Positions 1 through 11,236 are shown, counted from the stretch's first letter. The stretch is DNA of 64,000 bases from Psococerastis gibbosa (GCA_963971405.1 OZ020490.1:28731464-28795463); one strand, 5' to 3'. A program made the numbers and translations. The notes: a model not told the origin generated them from the sequence alone.

Positions 1-2
1 GG

Positions 3-878
3 AGCTCCCCGGACTACACCCCAATAACAGAAACAAGAGCTGTAAAAGTCTACAAGAAACAGGCAGAAATAGAACTAACTATTGCCTTTTTAAATGTACA
101 GTGCCTCCGGACTAAACTTAATTTAGCTGAAATTTTTGCTGACGAGTCTAAAATAGACATATTTTGTATAAGTGAACACTGGCTCATAATAAATGAGCTT
201 GAGTTGTTTCCCTGTATTAGCCACCTACAACTAGTAAGTGCCTATTGCCGGAAGGAACGGGAAAGGGGGGGCACTGCCATCTATATAAAATCTGGTATTC
301 CGTGCGCGGAGGTAGATGTATCGCAGTTCTGCTCTGAGCTGGATCTGGAGATGTCAGCAATCGAGCTAAGTGAAACATCTACTGTATTGCTATCCCTGTA
401 CAGATCCCCTGATGGCTCGATTGAAAAATTTATTGCGTCACTTGACGACTGCATCATGCATCTAACTCGTCGCTTTAAGGTATTAATACTAGGTGGGGAT
501 TTTAATATCCACTTGGAGAGAGACAATGCTGACAAAGTAGCATTTTTTAACTTATTAAATAGCTACGGACTCCATGTTGGAAATCTAGAACCAACTAGAG
601 GCACAGCCTGCATTGACACCGTCGTCTCCACCCAGGCCTACAAAGTGGAGACCATGGAGCCGGTGGTTGCTGATCACCGTGCCGTTGTTATGAGAGCTGC
701 ATGGAAAAAGCAAAAAATAGGACATATTCCATGGTCTCGCAATTACACCTTCCAGTACAGGAAGTTTAGTGATGGGACAAAGACTATGTTTAGGGAGTCC
801 TTGGCCCAAGTAAATTGGCATAGTCTAGTAGTCCATACGGACCCACTCTTGACCTTTAATAACATATTTAAGAAATAA
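3..878 (+). pseudogene. LINE ORF2, endonuclease part (partial, frameshifted at end)
   Basis: This frame is open from position 3 and ends at TAA 876-878. It encodes an apurinic/apyrimidinic-type endonuclease, which nicks the target DNA for target-primed reverse transcription. Motifs seen: LNVQCLRTK near the start, ISEHW (catalytic Glu), GGDFNIHL, and near the end VADHRAVV, matching the family's SDH motif. No credible ATG is needed because the ORF enters from outside the window. The reading continues in another frame right after 878, which points to a single-base loss near 873-877. Confidence 0.85.
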
Positions 879-880
879 AT

Positions 881-2831
881 GGTAAAATAAACCAATTTTT
901 CCCCATTCTCAACAAATCTGGGCCGCCCAAGCATAGACACCAGCCACAAAAATTATGGTATACTGATGAACTAAGGCAATATAGAAACAGAGTGCTCTTA
1001 TCAAATGACCTGTATAAGCATGCTGCTGACAATGAACGCAAATCCCGTCACTATCGCGACTATATAGAGTGTAAAAAGCGTTATCGTAAAATGGTCCGAA
1101 ACGCAAGAAAAGAATATAACACAGGTCTTATAGGTAATGCTCCAAACCCCAGCAAAGCAGCTTGGCAGATTGTCAACAAGGAGAGGAAGATGCCTTTCAA
1201 GAAAGTCTCAGCAAATAGCCCTGATGATATCAATAATTTCTTTGTCGACTCAGCAGCGAATGTTGTTGACCAAATTCCAGTATCAGGAAGAAATCCGACT
1301 GATAGGGTGCCGAGAGTAGCAACAAGATTGCAAAACTGGAAGGCAACCTCCCCATTGCAAATCACAAAGATGGTCAAAGGCTTTAAAAATTCCGAAAGTC
1401 CTGATGTGTATGGGCTGTCCCCTAAACTGCTTAAATTGGTGATTGACATACTAGCTGAGCCAATCAGCATTGCTTTAAACGCCTGCCTGCAAGCTGGAGT
1501 ATTCCCAGATGAGCTAAAAATGTCCAGAACTATTCCCGTTTTCAAAAAGGGTGATTCCAGCTCATTAGCAAATTACAGGCCAATTTCCATTATACCCACA
1601 ATAGCCAAAGTTTTCGAATCTGTCATGAATTGTCAACTTATAGAATACTTGGAAACAAACAGTTTGCTCAACCCAAACCAACATGGGTTCAGAAAAGGCA
1701 GATCAACCACAAGTGCCCTCCTTTCACTGGCAAAGGAAATTCTGAATACTTTTGAAAATGGCCATTCCCTATCACTCACCCTATGTGATCTTAGCAAAGC
1801 TTTTGATTGTGTAAATCACGAGGTTCTCTTGGACAAGCTAAGGAAATATGGATTAGATGGGGTGGTGCATCAGACATTTACCTCATACCTAGCAGGCAGG
1901 CGTCAATGCGTGACAATACTTGGGGCAATTTCAAAATGGCTGCTTGTCAAATATGGTGTACCCCAAGGCTCAGTGCTGGGTCCTACACTGTTCTTAATCA
2001 TGGTGAATGATTTAGGCCTCCAGACCCTGCTATTTGCTGATGACACAACCATACATTGCAGGGGCCCCTCCCCCACTGAAGCCCGATTGTTGGCAGAGGC
2101 CTTATTGGCCGAAGTCAAACAGTGGTTCGAAGACAATAAGCTACTGCTCAATGACGAAAAAACACAAAAAATGACTTGTTCCCTTCAAACAAGAACCCTA
2201 AACATCGAGCGTGATAATGTAAAACTGTTAGGCTTCACTGTGGATTCCATGCTGACTTGGTCCGCACACTGTGAACTGCTGTGTAGCAAATTATCAAAAG
2301 TAGTATTTCTACTAAGAAAGCTAAAAAATGGTTACCCAGCAGTATTTGGTTGTGGTGTATCATGCTCTTTTCCACAGCCATATAAACTACGGTATACTCA
2401 TCTGGGGCCACTCGCCAGGAGTGTCTGATGTCCTTTTACTTCAAAAAAAGGCTGTCAGAATAGTGGCGTCTGGTGGCCGGAGGGACCACTGCAAGCCTCT
2501 ATTTACGTCTATGGGTATACAAACAGTGTACAGCCAGTATATTCTCTCTTGCTTACTGTACGTAAAACCTAATGTAGAGCGTTTCGCAGAGAGAAGTACT
2601 GTTCACTCCCATAACACAAGAAATGCTCACCGGTTGGATTTGCCCAGATGCAGGCTAACTAAGTCCCTTGCATCGTTCCCAAACTCGGCAATCAAGTACT
2701 ACAATGCGTTGCCCACCGATTTGGCGAATAAAGATTTTTCAGAATTTAAAGTCGCTGTAATAAGCAAGATGAAGAAATGTCCACTGTATGGCTTGGACGA
2801 GTTTAGGGAAATAAATTGGGATATAATATAA
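881..2831 (+). pseudogene. LINE ORF2, reverse transcriptase and C-terminal part (one frameshift)
   Basis: Reverse transcriptase copies the element RNA at the nicked target. Blocks seen: FKKGDSSSLANYRPISI, GFRKGRSTTSAL, DLSKAFDCVNHEVL, YGVPQGSVLGP, and the catalytic LLFADDT at about 2028-2050. One frame runs from 881 to 2428; near 2330 the homology moves to the frame ending at 2831, where HINYGILIWGH and NTRNAHRLDLPRCR match the C-terminal region usual in CR1/Jockey-type elements. The overlap of the two frames shows a small indel in the coding sequence. Catalytic residues are retained, so the lesion is recent relative to divergence of the domain. Confidence 0.85.
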
Positions 2832-2963
2832 TCACATACGGCCCCCTCCTTTCCATTTAACGTGTGCTGTTGCATAAAATTTGTTGTTGTTCTATATTCT
2901 TAACACTGGTAGATAGATTAGCTTTGGACGCCGTCAATCCCACCTTGGTGGGTCACTGACAAA

Positions 2964-2993
2964 GATTGATTGATTGATTGATTGATTGATTGA
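2964..2993 (+). repeat. (TTGA)n microsatellite, LINE 3' tail
   Basis: About seven exact GATT/TTGA units directly follow the LINE 3' non-coding sequence, so this is read as the element's own tail. Confidence 0.85.
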
Positions 2994-4461
2994 GTACAAT
3001 AAAAATAAAACTATAACTGGAAAATATTAAGCAAAGGTGTAGTTTAGCAACCCCTCATAAAATAACAAAATTTGGTTCTATATCGTTTATTCAGCTTTAA
3101 AGAAACCCATTTCCGAAAGAATTAAAAGTCGGAAAAGTATAGTTTTTGAGTTACAGCCGAATTTAGTTCGAATTTTTGCATGGGCAGGTACCGTATAGGG
3201 AAAAATTGCTCATAAAAAATTTTATGGAAGGAATATTGTCAGAGGCAAGTAAATAATACAACCCTTGCTTAAAATAGTAGTAGTAGTGTTCGGAGAAATA
3301 GCACGAATGCTAATAAAAAACAACCACTTGCACTATTAAGTGATCCACTTCTCGAGTAATGCACTTCCCTTACAAATGGGATATTTTCCTTCCATATTAA
3401 CAGCATTTCCATTCGAATTTTGATACAGCGGGGTAGCTAAATTACACCTTTACCAAATATTTTTTTACTCAGAAGTGCAAGCACTAAAAAAAGTTATACG
3501 TCAAATTTCACGTTCAATAACGGCAATCAACACTAGCGTTTCAATTACTAGGCGACACTAAAATAATTTGAACAAATTAAATTACTTACGTTCTTCATAA
3601 CGTAGAAAAATTAACTTTCCAAATATTTATTCTATGTAACTTTCACTTTGAGAAAAGAAACGGCCACACCGCTGATGAAATCTTGGGAAGGATCAAGCTG
3701 AAGACTAAAGTGTGAAGAACGAATTGCGATGGAAAGTAGAAACGAAGAAACCAGCATTGAAATTTAAAAAAATATATACCATGCTTCTTTGTAGTTTGTT
3801 TTGTTACTTTGTTTTGATTTTGGATTCATCAGGTTGTCGTCCTTAATTCTGTTGCGATGCTTGCAGTTCAGCGACATTCCGCCATATTCAAAACTATTAG
3901 AATTGTTTTTTATCAATTATTATACTAGCAACTGAAAGTACTGAAACTAGCCAAAAGTTTACAGGATCCTCAGTTCAGTGCGACCATCTATGGTAAAACC
4001 ATATTTCCGTTACATTCCAGTTCTGAACAGTATCACACCTAAAATTTTAAACTTTTACGTCTATCTTCTGACCCCTAGCAAACACTAGGCCTAGTGTATT
4101 TTTTTTTTCTTTAAATCCTTAAATGGATCTTAAATCTTAATCTCAACTTAGAGCTGCCTAGCATTACGTACCAGTATTGACTTTTTTTTATCTTTTCTAT
4201 CTAGGTAGTCTACGTCGCATTGAAAAGAAATCTCAGTAATCTCACACATGCAAGTACTTGAAGGTAGCCTTTGCTTAAAAGCAGTCACTACTATCAGACC
4301 AGGCATTGAAGCGAGCGAAACTCATTTTTAATGGTAAAGGTCTAGTTAAGCCCCGTGCCCCCGTGGTTCAACAAGTTGGAGGCAAACGTCTCATTGGCAA
4401 CATAATTATTTATATTTTAATTATTTATATTTTAAGCAAAGATTGTTTTATTTCCATGCCT
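2994..4461. other. AT-rich non-coding stretch
   Basis: No credible ORF, RNA gene or inverted repeat seen. Homopolymer runs and AT-rich sequence only. Confidence 0.5.
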
Positions 4462-4585
4462 GATCCCACCTGAGGGACTGCACGGCTCTCACCTACCCGA
4501 ATGACGACTTGGTGAACCGCTACTGGGAAGCTCGGCGACGAATGGTTGAACTACCACATTCGGGCGTTGGATAAAGTAAAGTAAT
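4462..4585 (+). repeat. Possible SINE or LINE 3' end with GGGCGTTGGATAAA-type tail
   Basis: A GC-richer block ends in GGGCGTTGGATAAAG followed by a short TAAAG-like tail. The same end motif, on the other strand, closes the SINE-like insertion at 39857-40029. The body of the two copies differs, so common origin of only the 3' end is claimed. Confidence 0.35.
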
Positions 4586-4817
4586 TAAGCATGCCTGATA
4601 TGTTCCTTCTAGAAAATTTGCCATTTGCAGTAGCCAATGCGAAAATTCGATATAAAAGGGGCGGTAAGTAAAAACTATGCTTCGCCGATCTTCAATTATT
4701 CAGAAAATGGTTTCTCTTCTGGGAATACCTATCAGTGAAAAACCTCACGGTCATTGAATAAGACGTCCACCTTCCTAAAGAGGGTTCTCTGCGTTTTCAA
4801 GTACGCCTGGTGTTTAT

Positions 4818-5168
4818 GTGCTGGCATGCGAGATGTTCTTCATCGAGGACCTACAGGACTCACTAGACCTGACCTCCACCGCTGTAGTAGTGCAGTTCCT
4901 GAGGGCCAGGAAAGAGAAGGCAAGGCAGATCCACCCCGACTTCTACGGTAATGACGCCATTATACATTGGGATACACGGACTTGTAACCAGCCAAACCTG
5001 CACGTCCTCACAAGAATGGCGATCCATGGTTTTCATTATAACATTTGTCATCGATCTGGCTACCATGGGGTCGACGCGAGCTACATCTGCACTCTGTGTG
5101 GCGTTGCCTGCACGCAGTACCATATAGAACTCTGTCCCGAAAGTGTATTCCCTCAAACCCTCATGTGA
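4818..5168 (+). pseudogene. Possible LINE ORF2 C-terminal fragment
   Basis: A 116-codon frame contains LTRMAIHGFHYN followed by a cysteine/histidine cluster (CTLCG, then H and C, spacing C-x2-C-x7-H-x3-C) before the stop. This arrangement resembles the zinc-binding segment near the C-terminus of many non-LTR retrotransposon ORF2 proteins. Nothing upstream is recognisable as reverse transcriptase. It could instead be an unrelated small zinc-binding protein. Confidence 0.3.
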
Positions 5169-5306
5169 TACGCGTCACAGTAAACTGCAGTGCAGAAAGT
5201 GCAGTGCAGCACTGGTAATTTTGTTGATCTCGTTTTGATGACCCTTTGGTTATATATATGTATTATTAAGTAGACTCTTGCCTTTTTAATTCCAATATTT
5301 CCCTAA

Positions 5307-5692
5307 GGCGCCCATTCCATTGACCGGCTAGGGCTATTTCCAAAAACAGTGACGTGGTAGCAGACATTCAAGACTTAGGTTGCGTTTCCGCCGATCTCGC
5401 ATTGCAGAATGCAAATGACATTGACGGAAATTAGAATTTTCCTTTTTATAGAAATCTATTAAAAATTTTTGTACTTAACATATCCCATGACGCCATTTTT
5501 TAATTTTAGTTTGTTTGTTTGTGATTTTACTGTATGATCATTGATCAATTTTAACTATGGCATAGAGGAAAATAGACATTTCCGTCAATTCTGCAATGCG
5601 AGGTCGGTGGAAACGCCACCTAAGTCTTGAATGTCTGCTACCACGTCACCGTTTTTGGAAATAGCCCTTGCCGGTCAATGGAATGGGCACCT
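5307..5692. mobile_element. Foldback MITE, family A, 386 bp, TSD TAA
   Basis: Termini are GGCGCCCATTCC on the left and GGAATGGGCACC on the right, each inside a long terminal inverted repeat that includes GACGTGGTAGCAGACATTCA and its complement. The element is flanked by TAA on both sides (5304-5306 and 5693-5695). No coding capacity. Two further copies lie at 14745-15119 and 15185-15571. TWA-type 3-bp duplications and GG-starting ends fit PIF/Harbinger elements; this assignment is inference. Confidence 0.85.
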
Positions 5693-5695
5693 AAG

Positions 5696-6996
5696 CAAAG
5701 GCGAAATACTCGGATCAATACCTGCTTATACAGTATGGTAGTTGGGTAGCCTTATGACATTGAAATTGTGAACAATAAAAAAAAACCTGCGAGCGATCTT
5801 TTATTCAGCTTGTTTTATAATGAAAACGCTGCTTCTCTCGAGCCAAAACCAAAAAATCTTTATTATTGCAGAATTATTAAAAGATTCTGCATACTACATG
5901 CTGTGTTAACGAGTCGAGCGGATCCCCAAGAAGCACCTGTAGTTTGAGATAGATAATTCATGTTTTTATCAAATACAATACAATGTAAACTTCAAACCGT
6001 GCCCCTCATGCTGGAGAGCGTGGAGGGACATCAATAGCATTAAGTCTCATCTGATAAAAATTAAATTTCACATGAAATATTTATCATTGAGCTACAGTAT
6101 TATTAAGGACTCACGTTCTAGCAGAAATGTTGGATTACATTTTAATATCTGGTATATAGCAGTTACTAACAGCGATTAGCAGCGATTATTGAAGTAGCCG
6201 AAACCCCTACGGTGCAAGTTAGGTACGGCCAAATACTATGTATCACAATGCAGAGGCACTTTAAATTACACTACTTCATTTTCACTGGACACTACTTCTG
6301 AAAGACTTATTAGTAAGAACCAAAAAAGGGTAGCTACTTCAATTACTATGCCCCACAAACATAAAATAGGCATTACTGTGATCAGTCAAGATATTATAAA
6401 TTAAATATTTTACATAAACTAAATAATAATATCAAATTTCATGGGAAATATGTGTTTTAGAGCTACACAAAATGTCATATCCCTCAGAATAAATGGTCCT
6501 CTACATTGTGATGTACGTGAATGTGACTAACACTAACATAAATAGGCCAATTTCCAATTTCTCAGTGTTAGTAATTTTTATAGAAATCAAGTTCAATAAT
6601 AGTGGCCAATCAGTGTTAGTTACGGCCACATACTGCACATCAAAATGTAAAGGAATATTTTTTCTAAAGGATGTGATATTTTCTATAGCTTTTATTCTAT
6701 TGAAATTTTACTTTTTACATCCTAAACATTTTTCCCTATCAGGTCTCTTAAATATGCAACATAGGAACTGAATACATAAATTAAAATTAAGGAACACAAT
6801 TAACAACAATGGCTCATAATACCAAAATCCCTTTCGATTCAGGCCGATCAGTGTAGGGAGATTTCATACAAGCACATGGACAGTGGTTTTTCTTACCCTC
6901 ACAAATGATCACATATTGCACTATTAAAGTGTACTAGAACATATTTGACACAATATATTTACAAACGCTTTCACGGCCATAGTTACATGATGAATA
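5696..6996. other. AT-rich non-coding stretch
   Basis: No supported gene. A 92-codon frame at 6493-6771 is AT-driven and hydrophobic by composition. Two weakly similar blocks containing ACGGCCA and ACATAC-like words occur near 6218 and 6612. The sequence may include 3' non-coding sequence of the minus-strand F-box gene. Confidence 0.4.
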
Positions 6997-7139
6997 AGGA
7001 GAATCCGGAATGATAGGCCGTGGTCGTTCTGAGCGTTTCGTCAACATCTGCGGTCGACATCGACATAGTTCCACTGTAGATGTCGACCGCAGATGTTGAC
7101 GAAACGTTCAGAACGACCACGATCATCCCGGATTCTCCT
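6997..7139. repeat. Snap-back repeat with about 61-bp arms
   Basis: Left arm 6997-7061 and right arm 7079-7139 are reverse complements with few mismatches, separated by a 17-nt loop. The arm core reads GATGTCGACCGCAGATGTTG on the plus strand of the right arm. A single arm recurs at 60139-60230 and a related end at 13968-13990, so it is dispersed. The 60-codon minus ORF here is simply this repeat translated. Confidence 0.8.
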
Positions 7140-7315
7140 GATTCTTCACATTTCACACATCCCACTTTACTCCTTTTAAAACTTTAACTTTAATTTAAAA
7201 AGATCTATTCCATAAAAACATACTAATCAGTGGGACAACAGATATATGCAAATGAGGATTATCTATTATAATATTATATTATTTGTGAATTAGCTTGCCA
7301 GCATCGCTACTAAAG

Positions 7316-8878
7316 TCAGCCCTTAAGAATGGTCGGATACCCATCCCAAGGCATGCTGCAGACAAACCTTCCAAGTTTCAAGTCGCGGCCGATAGCAAGG
7401 ACGTAACTGCAACTTTGGCCAAACCCGAGGTAACATGCCTCATTCATGGAGTACGCAATGAACTCTAGGCTGGGATGTTTGCTGAACAAATCTTTCAGCT
7501 GATTGGCATCTTTCGTAAGTTGTTCAAGGTTATAGTCCAACGGAACGAATAAGATTTTTAACTCTCTACTATTTACAAAGTTGATGGCAATAGCGAGTTT
7601 TTGGAATAGCCTCAGATTGTTACGGCCATAGTAGGCCATAGCAGATTTGAAATAACTAAGCCCATTCCGAAAACAAGTCGCATTGCCAATACTTTCAAAG
7701 GAAGTGCACATAGTGAGAGATCGCAAATTCATATTGTACTTGGAAAAGGCAGCAATGGTGTTATTGGAGGCATAGACATCGGGCACTGCGAGAATTTGCA
7801 AATTGGGCAGAAACGGCGCCATCTCGATAATCCCGGAAGAACTGAAATAACCAATCAGCCGAAGACATTTCAACTGGGGCCACGGTTTCAACCCGACCAT
7901 TCGCTTAGGCCAATTTTTTTTCACATAACGCACCGTGATATCAACACATGTCAAGTTGGGTAGCGAACGTAACAAGACGAAGTCATTGACCCGAATGTCG
8001 CTCAACGAAACATGACTCAGCGTGTGTAGATTGCCGAGAAGCGATGAGGGAGTCAAACCTGATTTATAACACGGCGCCAGGGAGATCGCCTGCAGTGCTC
8101 TAAATTTGTTAAAATTGCTTGCTGTGACCTGAGCATAGTCCGACTCCAAAACTGAAAGGCTTGTGAATGACAGAGAAGTTAGCTGCGTGCCCAACTTTTC
8201 CAAAATATCTGGTAATTCAGCTGGCGAAATTTCTGAATCAAACGTTACTTCCGTTAAATGTTGACTCTGCCTTTGTAGGAATTTATGAAGGAATGACTCA
8301 CCGTCGGTGCACTTGTTGAATGTTAACGAGTTGACGTTTACTGCAGAATTGGTTAGATACGCAATAATATGATGGCAGTGCACGTGATGCATCTCCAGTT
8401 TTTTAAGATTTAAAGCGCCAACTTGGAACAAGCCATCGCAGTCGTCAGAGCAGCAACATCTGATCGCTGTGCATATACTTTGTTGAGCAATGACTAAATG
8501 CTCAATGTGCGGCCAATACTTGATGATGTCGATCAAGGCGCGTCTCCAGTATTTATGAAATATCAGATGAACATAACGTACCGTGCGTTGAAATTGCTTA
8601 AAAAAGTTTGGAACCTGTTGTATCGGTTCGTGTTCGCAATTATCGACGTAAATGCGGACTTTGTAAGCGTAGCTGATGTTCGGTGAGATGAAATGGTCAA
8701 TTTTGTTGTAGTCGACGACTAAAACCCGCTCATTTTCTATTAGAGTGACATCATGGCTGATAACACGGAGCCATTGCTTGCACACGAGCCGACACCGCTT
8801 GCGGTCGTAAGGACCCAGATTTTGCAAGATTTCAGCTAAAACCTCATCAGGGAAATAAACTGAATGCGAGCCCATCAT
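7316..8878 (-). CDS. F-box / leucine-rich-repeat protein
   Basis: The 520-residue protein has an N-terminal F-box (residues about 7-45; core FPDEVLAEILQNL, then RLVCKQW) followed by irregular leucine-rich repeats to about residue 440, for example LKKLEMHHVH, LTSLSFTSLS, LPNLTCVDIT and LPNLQILAVP. F-box proteins of this build are substrate adaptors of SCF ubiquitin ligases: the F-box binds Skp1 and the repeats hold the substrate. No transmembrane segment or signal peptide is evident. The start is taken at 8878 rather than the upstream ATG at 8902, because a pyrimidine tract and ACAG lie immediately before it, i.e. a 3' splice site. The frame is intact over 1.5 kb with no TE motif, so I read it as a host gene. 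The specific substrate cannot be told. Confidence 0.85.
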   Translation of the reverse strand: MMGSHSVYFPDEVLAEILQNLGPYDRKRCRLVCKQWLRVISHDVTLIENERVLVVDYNKIDHFISPNISYAYKVRIYVDNCEHEPIQQVPNFFKQFQRTVRYVHLIFHKYWRRALIDIIKYWPHIEHLVIAQQSICTAIRCCCSDDCDGLFQVGALNLKKLEMHHVHCHHIIAYLTNSAVNVNSLTFNKCTDGESFLHKFLQRQSQHLTEVTFDSEISPAELPDILEKLGTQLTSLSFTSLSVLESDYAQVTASNFNKFRALQAISLAPCYKSGLTPSSLLGNLHTLSHVSLSDIRVNDFVLLRSLPNLTCVDITVRYVKKNWPKRMVGLKPWPQLKCLRLIGYFSSSGIIEMAPFLPNLQILAVPDVYASNNTIAAFSKYNMNLRSLTMCTSFESIGNATCFRNGLSYFKSAMAYYGRNNLRLFQKLAIAINFVNSRELKILFVPLDYNLEQLTKDANQLKDLFSKHPSLEFIAYSMNEACYLGFGQSCSYVLAIGRDLKLGRFVCSMPWDGYPTILKG

Positions 8879-8896
8879 CTGTAAAAAAAAAAGAAT
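8879..8896 (-). promoter_or_regulatory. Predicted 3' splice acceptor of the F-box gene
   Basis: On the minus strand a run of ten T/C bases and ACAG ends exactly at the ATG of the F-box frame. This implies at least one upstream (5' UTR or short coding) exon. A good donor-like GTATGT occurs upstream near 8937-8942, but the exon itself is not proven. Confidence 0.6.
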
Positions 8897-9103
8897 ATAC
8901 ATTGGTCAGGACAAACAGAGTAGTGGTACATACTCCGACATACACATTACACATTGTTGATTCCAGTCCCACACTAATTGGTACATTTTCTGGCCATGCT
9001 TATAAAGCAGGCGGTCCCGGTTCTTCCTAGTTGAGTATAAGAGAGGGCTATATAGCCCTAACTCTCTAACTACTAGATTCTCGTTGAACGCCATCAATGT
9101 TAT

Positions 9104-9178
9104 TTAGAATTTAGAAAGGATGTTAGAAGTATGTTAATATTGCACTGGCTTCTCGAGCCTAAACTTTCTAAATTCTAA
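9104..9178. other. 75-nt perfect-stem hairpin
   Basis: TTAGAATTTAGAAAG at 9104-9118 is exactly complementary to 9164-9178, with further pairing inside (TAGAAG against CTTCT). It lies just upstream of the F-box gene. It could be a tiny MITE, a structured RNA or a chance palindrome. Confidence 0.45.
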
Positions 9179-9247
9179 TTTTATTCTTCAACAACGAGTA
9201 TCAGCTGCCTTATTATTATATGGGGACCTAATTTTATTTTCAACCAG

Positions 9248-9403
9248 CCTGCAGCCTGATCGAGGCGATTATAATACCGGTATTTATTTAATCCCCTGGT
9301 ATTAAAAATGTAAACAAGATAATTTTATAATGGAAAGTGCTTTTCAAAATTTGGTTGTTTACAGTTATAATCCTAGGGTATTTCGCCTCGATCAGGCTGC
9401 AGG
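9248..9403. mobile_element. Short inverted-repeat element (156 bp)
   Basis: CCTGCAGCCTGATCGAGGCG at 9248-9267 is repeated inverted at 9384-9403 with one further matching base. No ORF. No clear target-site duplication, so it may be a MITE or a local inverted duplication. Confidence 0.55.
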
Positions 9404-9591
9404 AATGGAAACATAATAATGACAAAATGACTATGACTATGTCTTCGGTCAGCTGGTGGCAGACTTACCTCCAGCCAGCCATTCACAATTCATATTTAAT
9501 ATTATCAATTTGTATTACTTCTCTAAATTATTCCCTTTCGTAATTATTATGTAAGGATAAAGAATTGGTAAATAAACGAGTGTTGTATAAA

Positions 9592-9952
9592 GCGGCGTCC
9601 ACACTATGCCGCGTTGCCCAGTGTCAACGCGGCAAATCTGATTGTTGGCCTCCCGTCCTATCCTGACCGAGCGTTGGCATTCATGATTAAGCCGCAAAAT
9701 GTCAGACGACTGACGAGCCGACGAGGTACATTTACTAAGATCAATCATATACCTGCGTGGAGCCAACGGTTGGCTCATCCACACTACCCGCTTTCGTTGG
9801 CTTATTCTGATAGAGACCCACACTTGACACTTGATTTTCTGCGGCAAACCTTTGGCTGATGGCTCACCGGCGCGTGCCATCGGCCACGTCCACATTGTAT
9901 TATTGGCATTGGCAATGCCAACGGTGGCATACGGGCATAGTGTGGACGCCGC
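9592..9952. mobile_element. MITE with 19-bp perfect TIR
   Basis: GCGGCGTCCACACTATGCC at 9592-9610 is matched exactly inverted at 9934-9952. The interior is GC-richer than its surroundings and contains further inverted blocks. The ORFs overlapping it on both strands have no family features. Target-site duplication is not clear. Family not assigned. Confidence 0.75.
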
Positions 9953-10409
9953 GACCGCTTAAAACTAAGTTATATTGTACTTTCACTCAAACCTCAAGCT
10001 TACTCAATTCCTACAATAAGTAACTTACCATTGTTTTTTATGATAGCCACACGCAGTCAACAAAATTCTATGGAGACTGGAGAGTCTAACACACCGGAAC
10101 TATTGCTTAATAACTAGTAAAGCAATATTAAATTCAATTTACTGTTAAGAGTTATATACAAGATAAAATTAACTAAGACAACAAACAGTCAAACACGAAT
10201 GCCATGATGCCAAATTTAATATTATTATTAAATTTAAGTTGTACCTGTTAGTGTGTCACCCCTGTATCCTGTAAAGCTGCGATCTGATATACTTTTACCA
10301 AGTTGCGACTTTGCGCCTTTTTGGTACGAATTTGAATGTCCCAGTATTTAATAAATAATATATATATTATATCAGGGAGTGCAAGGATTTTGATTTTGAC
10401 CAAAATATA

Positions 10410-10640
10410 GCACACAAGAAATGCTCACGGTTTGGATCTGCCCAGATGCAGGCTGAGTAGGTCCGTCGCATCATTCCCAAACTAGGCAATTATTATGCCC
10501 TGCCCACCAGCCTTACTAATGAAGATTATTCAGGATTCAAGGCCGTGGTGACAAGGACTACAAGGAGAATGAAAGAATGTCCACTCTACAGCTTGGACGA
10601 GTTCAGTGAATTAAGCTGGGATGCATTTAAACGCCATAAA
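10410..10640 (+). pseudogene. LINE 3' coding fragment, same family as 1-2993
   Basis: The DNA AAGAAATGCTCACGGTTTGG and the following bases match 2618-2830 of the first LINE, including the GCCCAGATGCAGGCT block and the closing AGCTTGGACGAGTT. It is shifted and stopped throughout. A 5'-truncated, decayed copy. Confidence 0.75.
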
Positions 10641-10659
10641 CCGAATCCAATTCCGTTCA

Positions 10660-11230
10660 TGATGCACAGCTAGGCTAGGATTAGGATTAACTGGTGTGTT
10701 CTGAGTGGGCACATTTGTTGTACCAGCCTGCGCCTTAGTCTGTTTAATTATTTGGGCGTTGGTTGCATTAGCCTGAAGTTTTAATTTCTTTCCGATCTTC
10801 TGGAGTTCTGGTATTGTTATGCCGTTGCCGAACCGTTTTACCCGCTAATTCTGCCAAGAGCTCTTTCTCCTGTATTGAAGCTAATTTCCATCCTTTTATT
10901 ACCCCTCATTCAAGGTTTAAATATTGGTGCATCATGGCAACTACCATTACTTCCTGTATGGTATTTATCTTTAAAATTTCTTGTGACTGTTCCTCTGTAC
11001 CTCCAATAAGCATGCTGGAGCTTTACAGAGGCCAGGGTGCCTAATACTGATAACTAATTTTATTCTCTACCTGGGGTTCCGGGTCGGCGTGGTTAAGATC
11101 TGGGCGCCCAGCTGTTGTTTCGAAGACCCAAACCAGGGGCGTTTAACTTCAATGGAGGTTTTCGTTATATTTTATTTTATATAAATCCGTGGATTTACTA
11201 CAAACATCCCGTGGCTGCAGATCCTTGTCA
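10660..11230. other. Non-coding stretch with possible retroelement remains
   Basis: No intact gene. A block at 11090-11110 (GGTTAAGATCTGGGCGCCC) contains a GGGCGCCC palindrome. The 76-codon frame at 10814-11044 has no recognisable motif. Confidence 0.3.
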
Positions 11231-11236
11231 ACATGG

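Larger units (their letters stand above)
1..2993 (+). mobile_element. Non-LTR retrotransposon (LINE), Jockey/CR1-type, near complete 3' part
   Basis: The segment carries, in order, an endonuclease domain, a reverse transcriptase domain and a C-terminal region, then a short non-coding 3' end closed by a (TTGA)n microsatellite. Short microsatellite tails are known in CR1/L2-type LINEs. The left end is cut by the window edge, so any ORF1 and the 5' flank cannot be seen. Two frameshifts (about 873-877 and about 2330) break the main ORF, so this copy is dead but young-looking. Fragments of what seems the same family occur at 10410-10640 and 16172-16366. The exact clade is an inference from motif style only. 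Confidence 0.9.

Noticed and set aside
281..821. Minus-strand ORFs under the first LINE
   Set aside because: They are opposite-strand shadows of the endonuclease frame.
4440..4590. tRNA gene
   Set aside because: I looked for a cloverleaf and A/B boxes and saw none; treated only as a possible retroposon 3' end.
6493..6771. 92-codon hydrophobic ORF as a membrane protein
   Set aside because: Hydrophobicity follows from T-rich composition; no conserved motif.
9515..9895. 126-codon minus-strand ORF
   Set aside because: It lies almost wholly inside the MITE at 9592-9952, has no domain, and overlaps an equally featureless plus ORF.
11090..11110. Possible LTR-retrotransposon primer-binding region (GGGCGCCC)
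   Set aside because: No LTR pair, no gag/pol, and the palindrome alone is not evidence.
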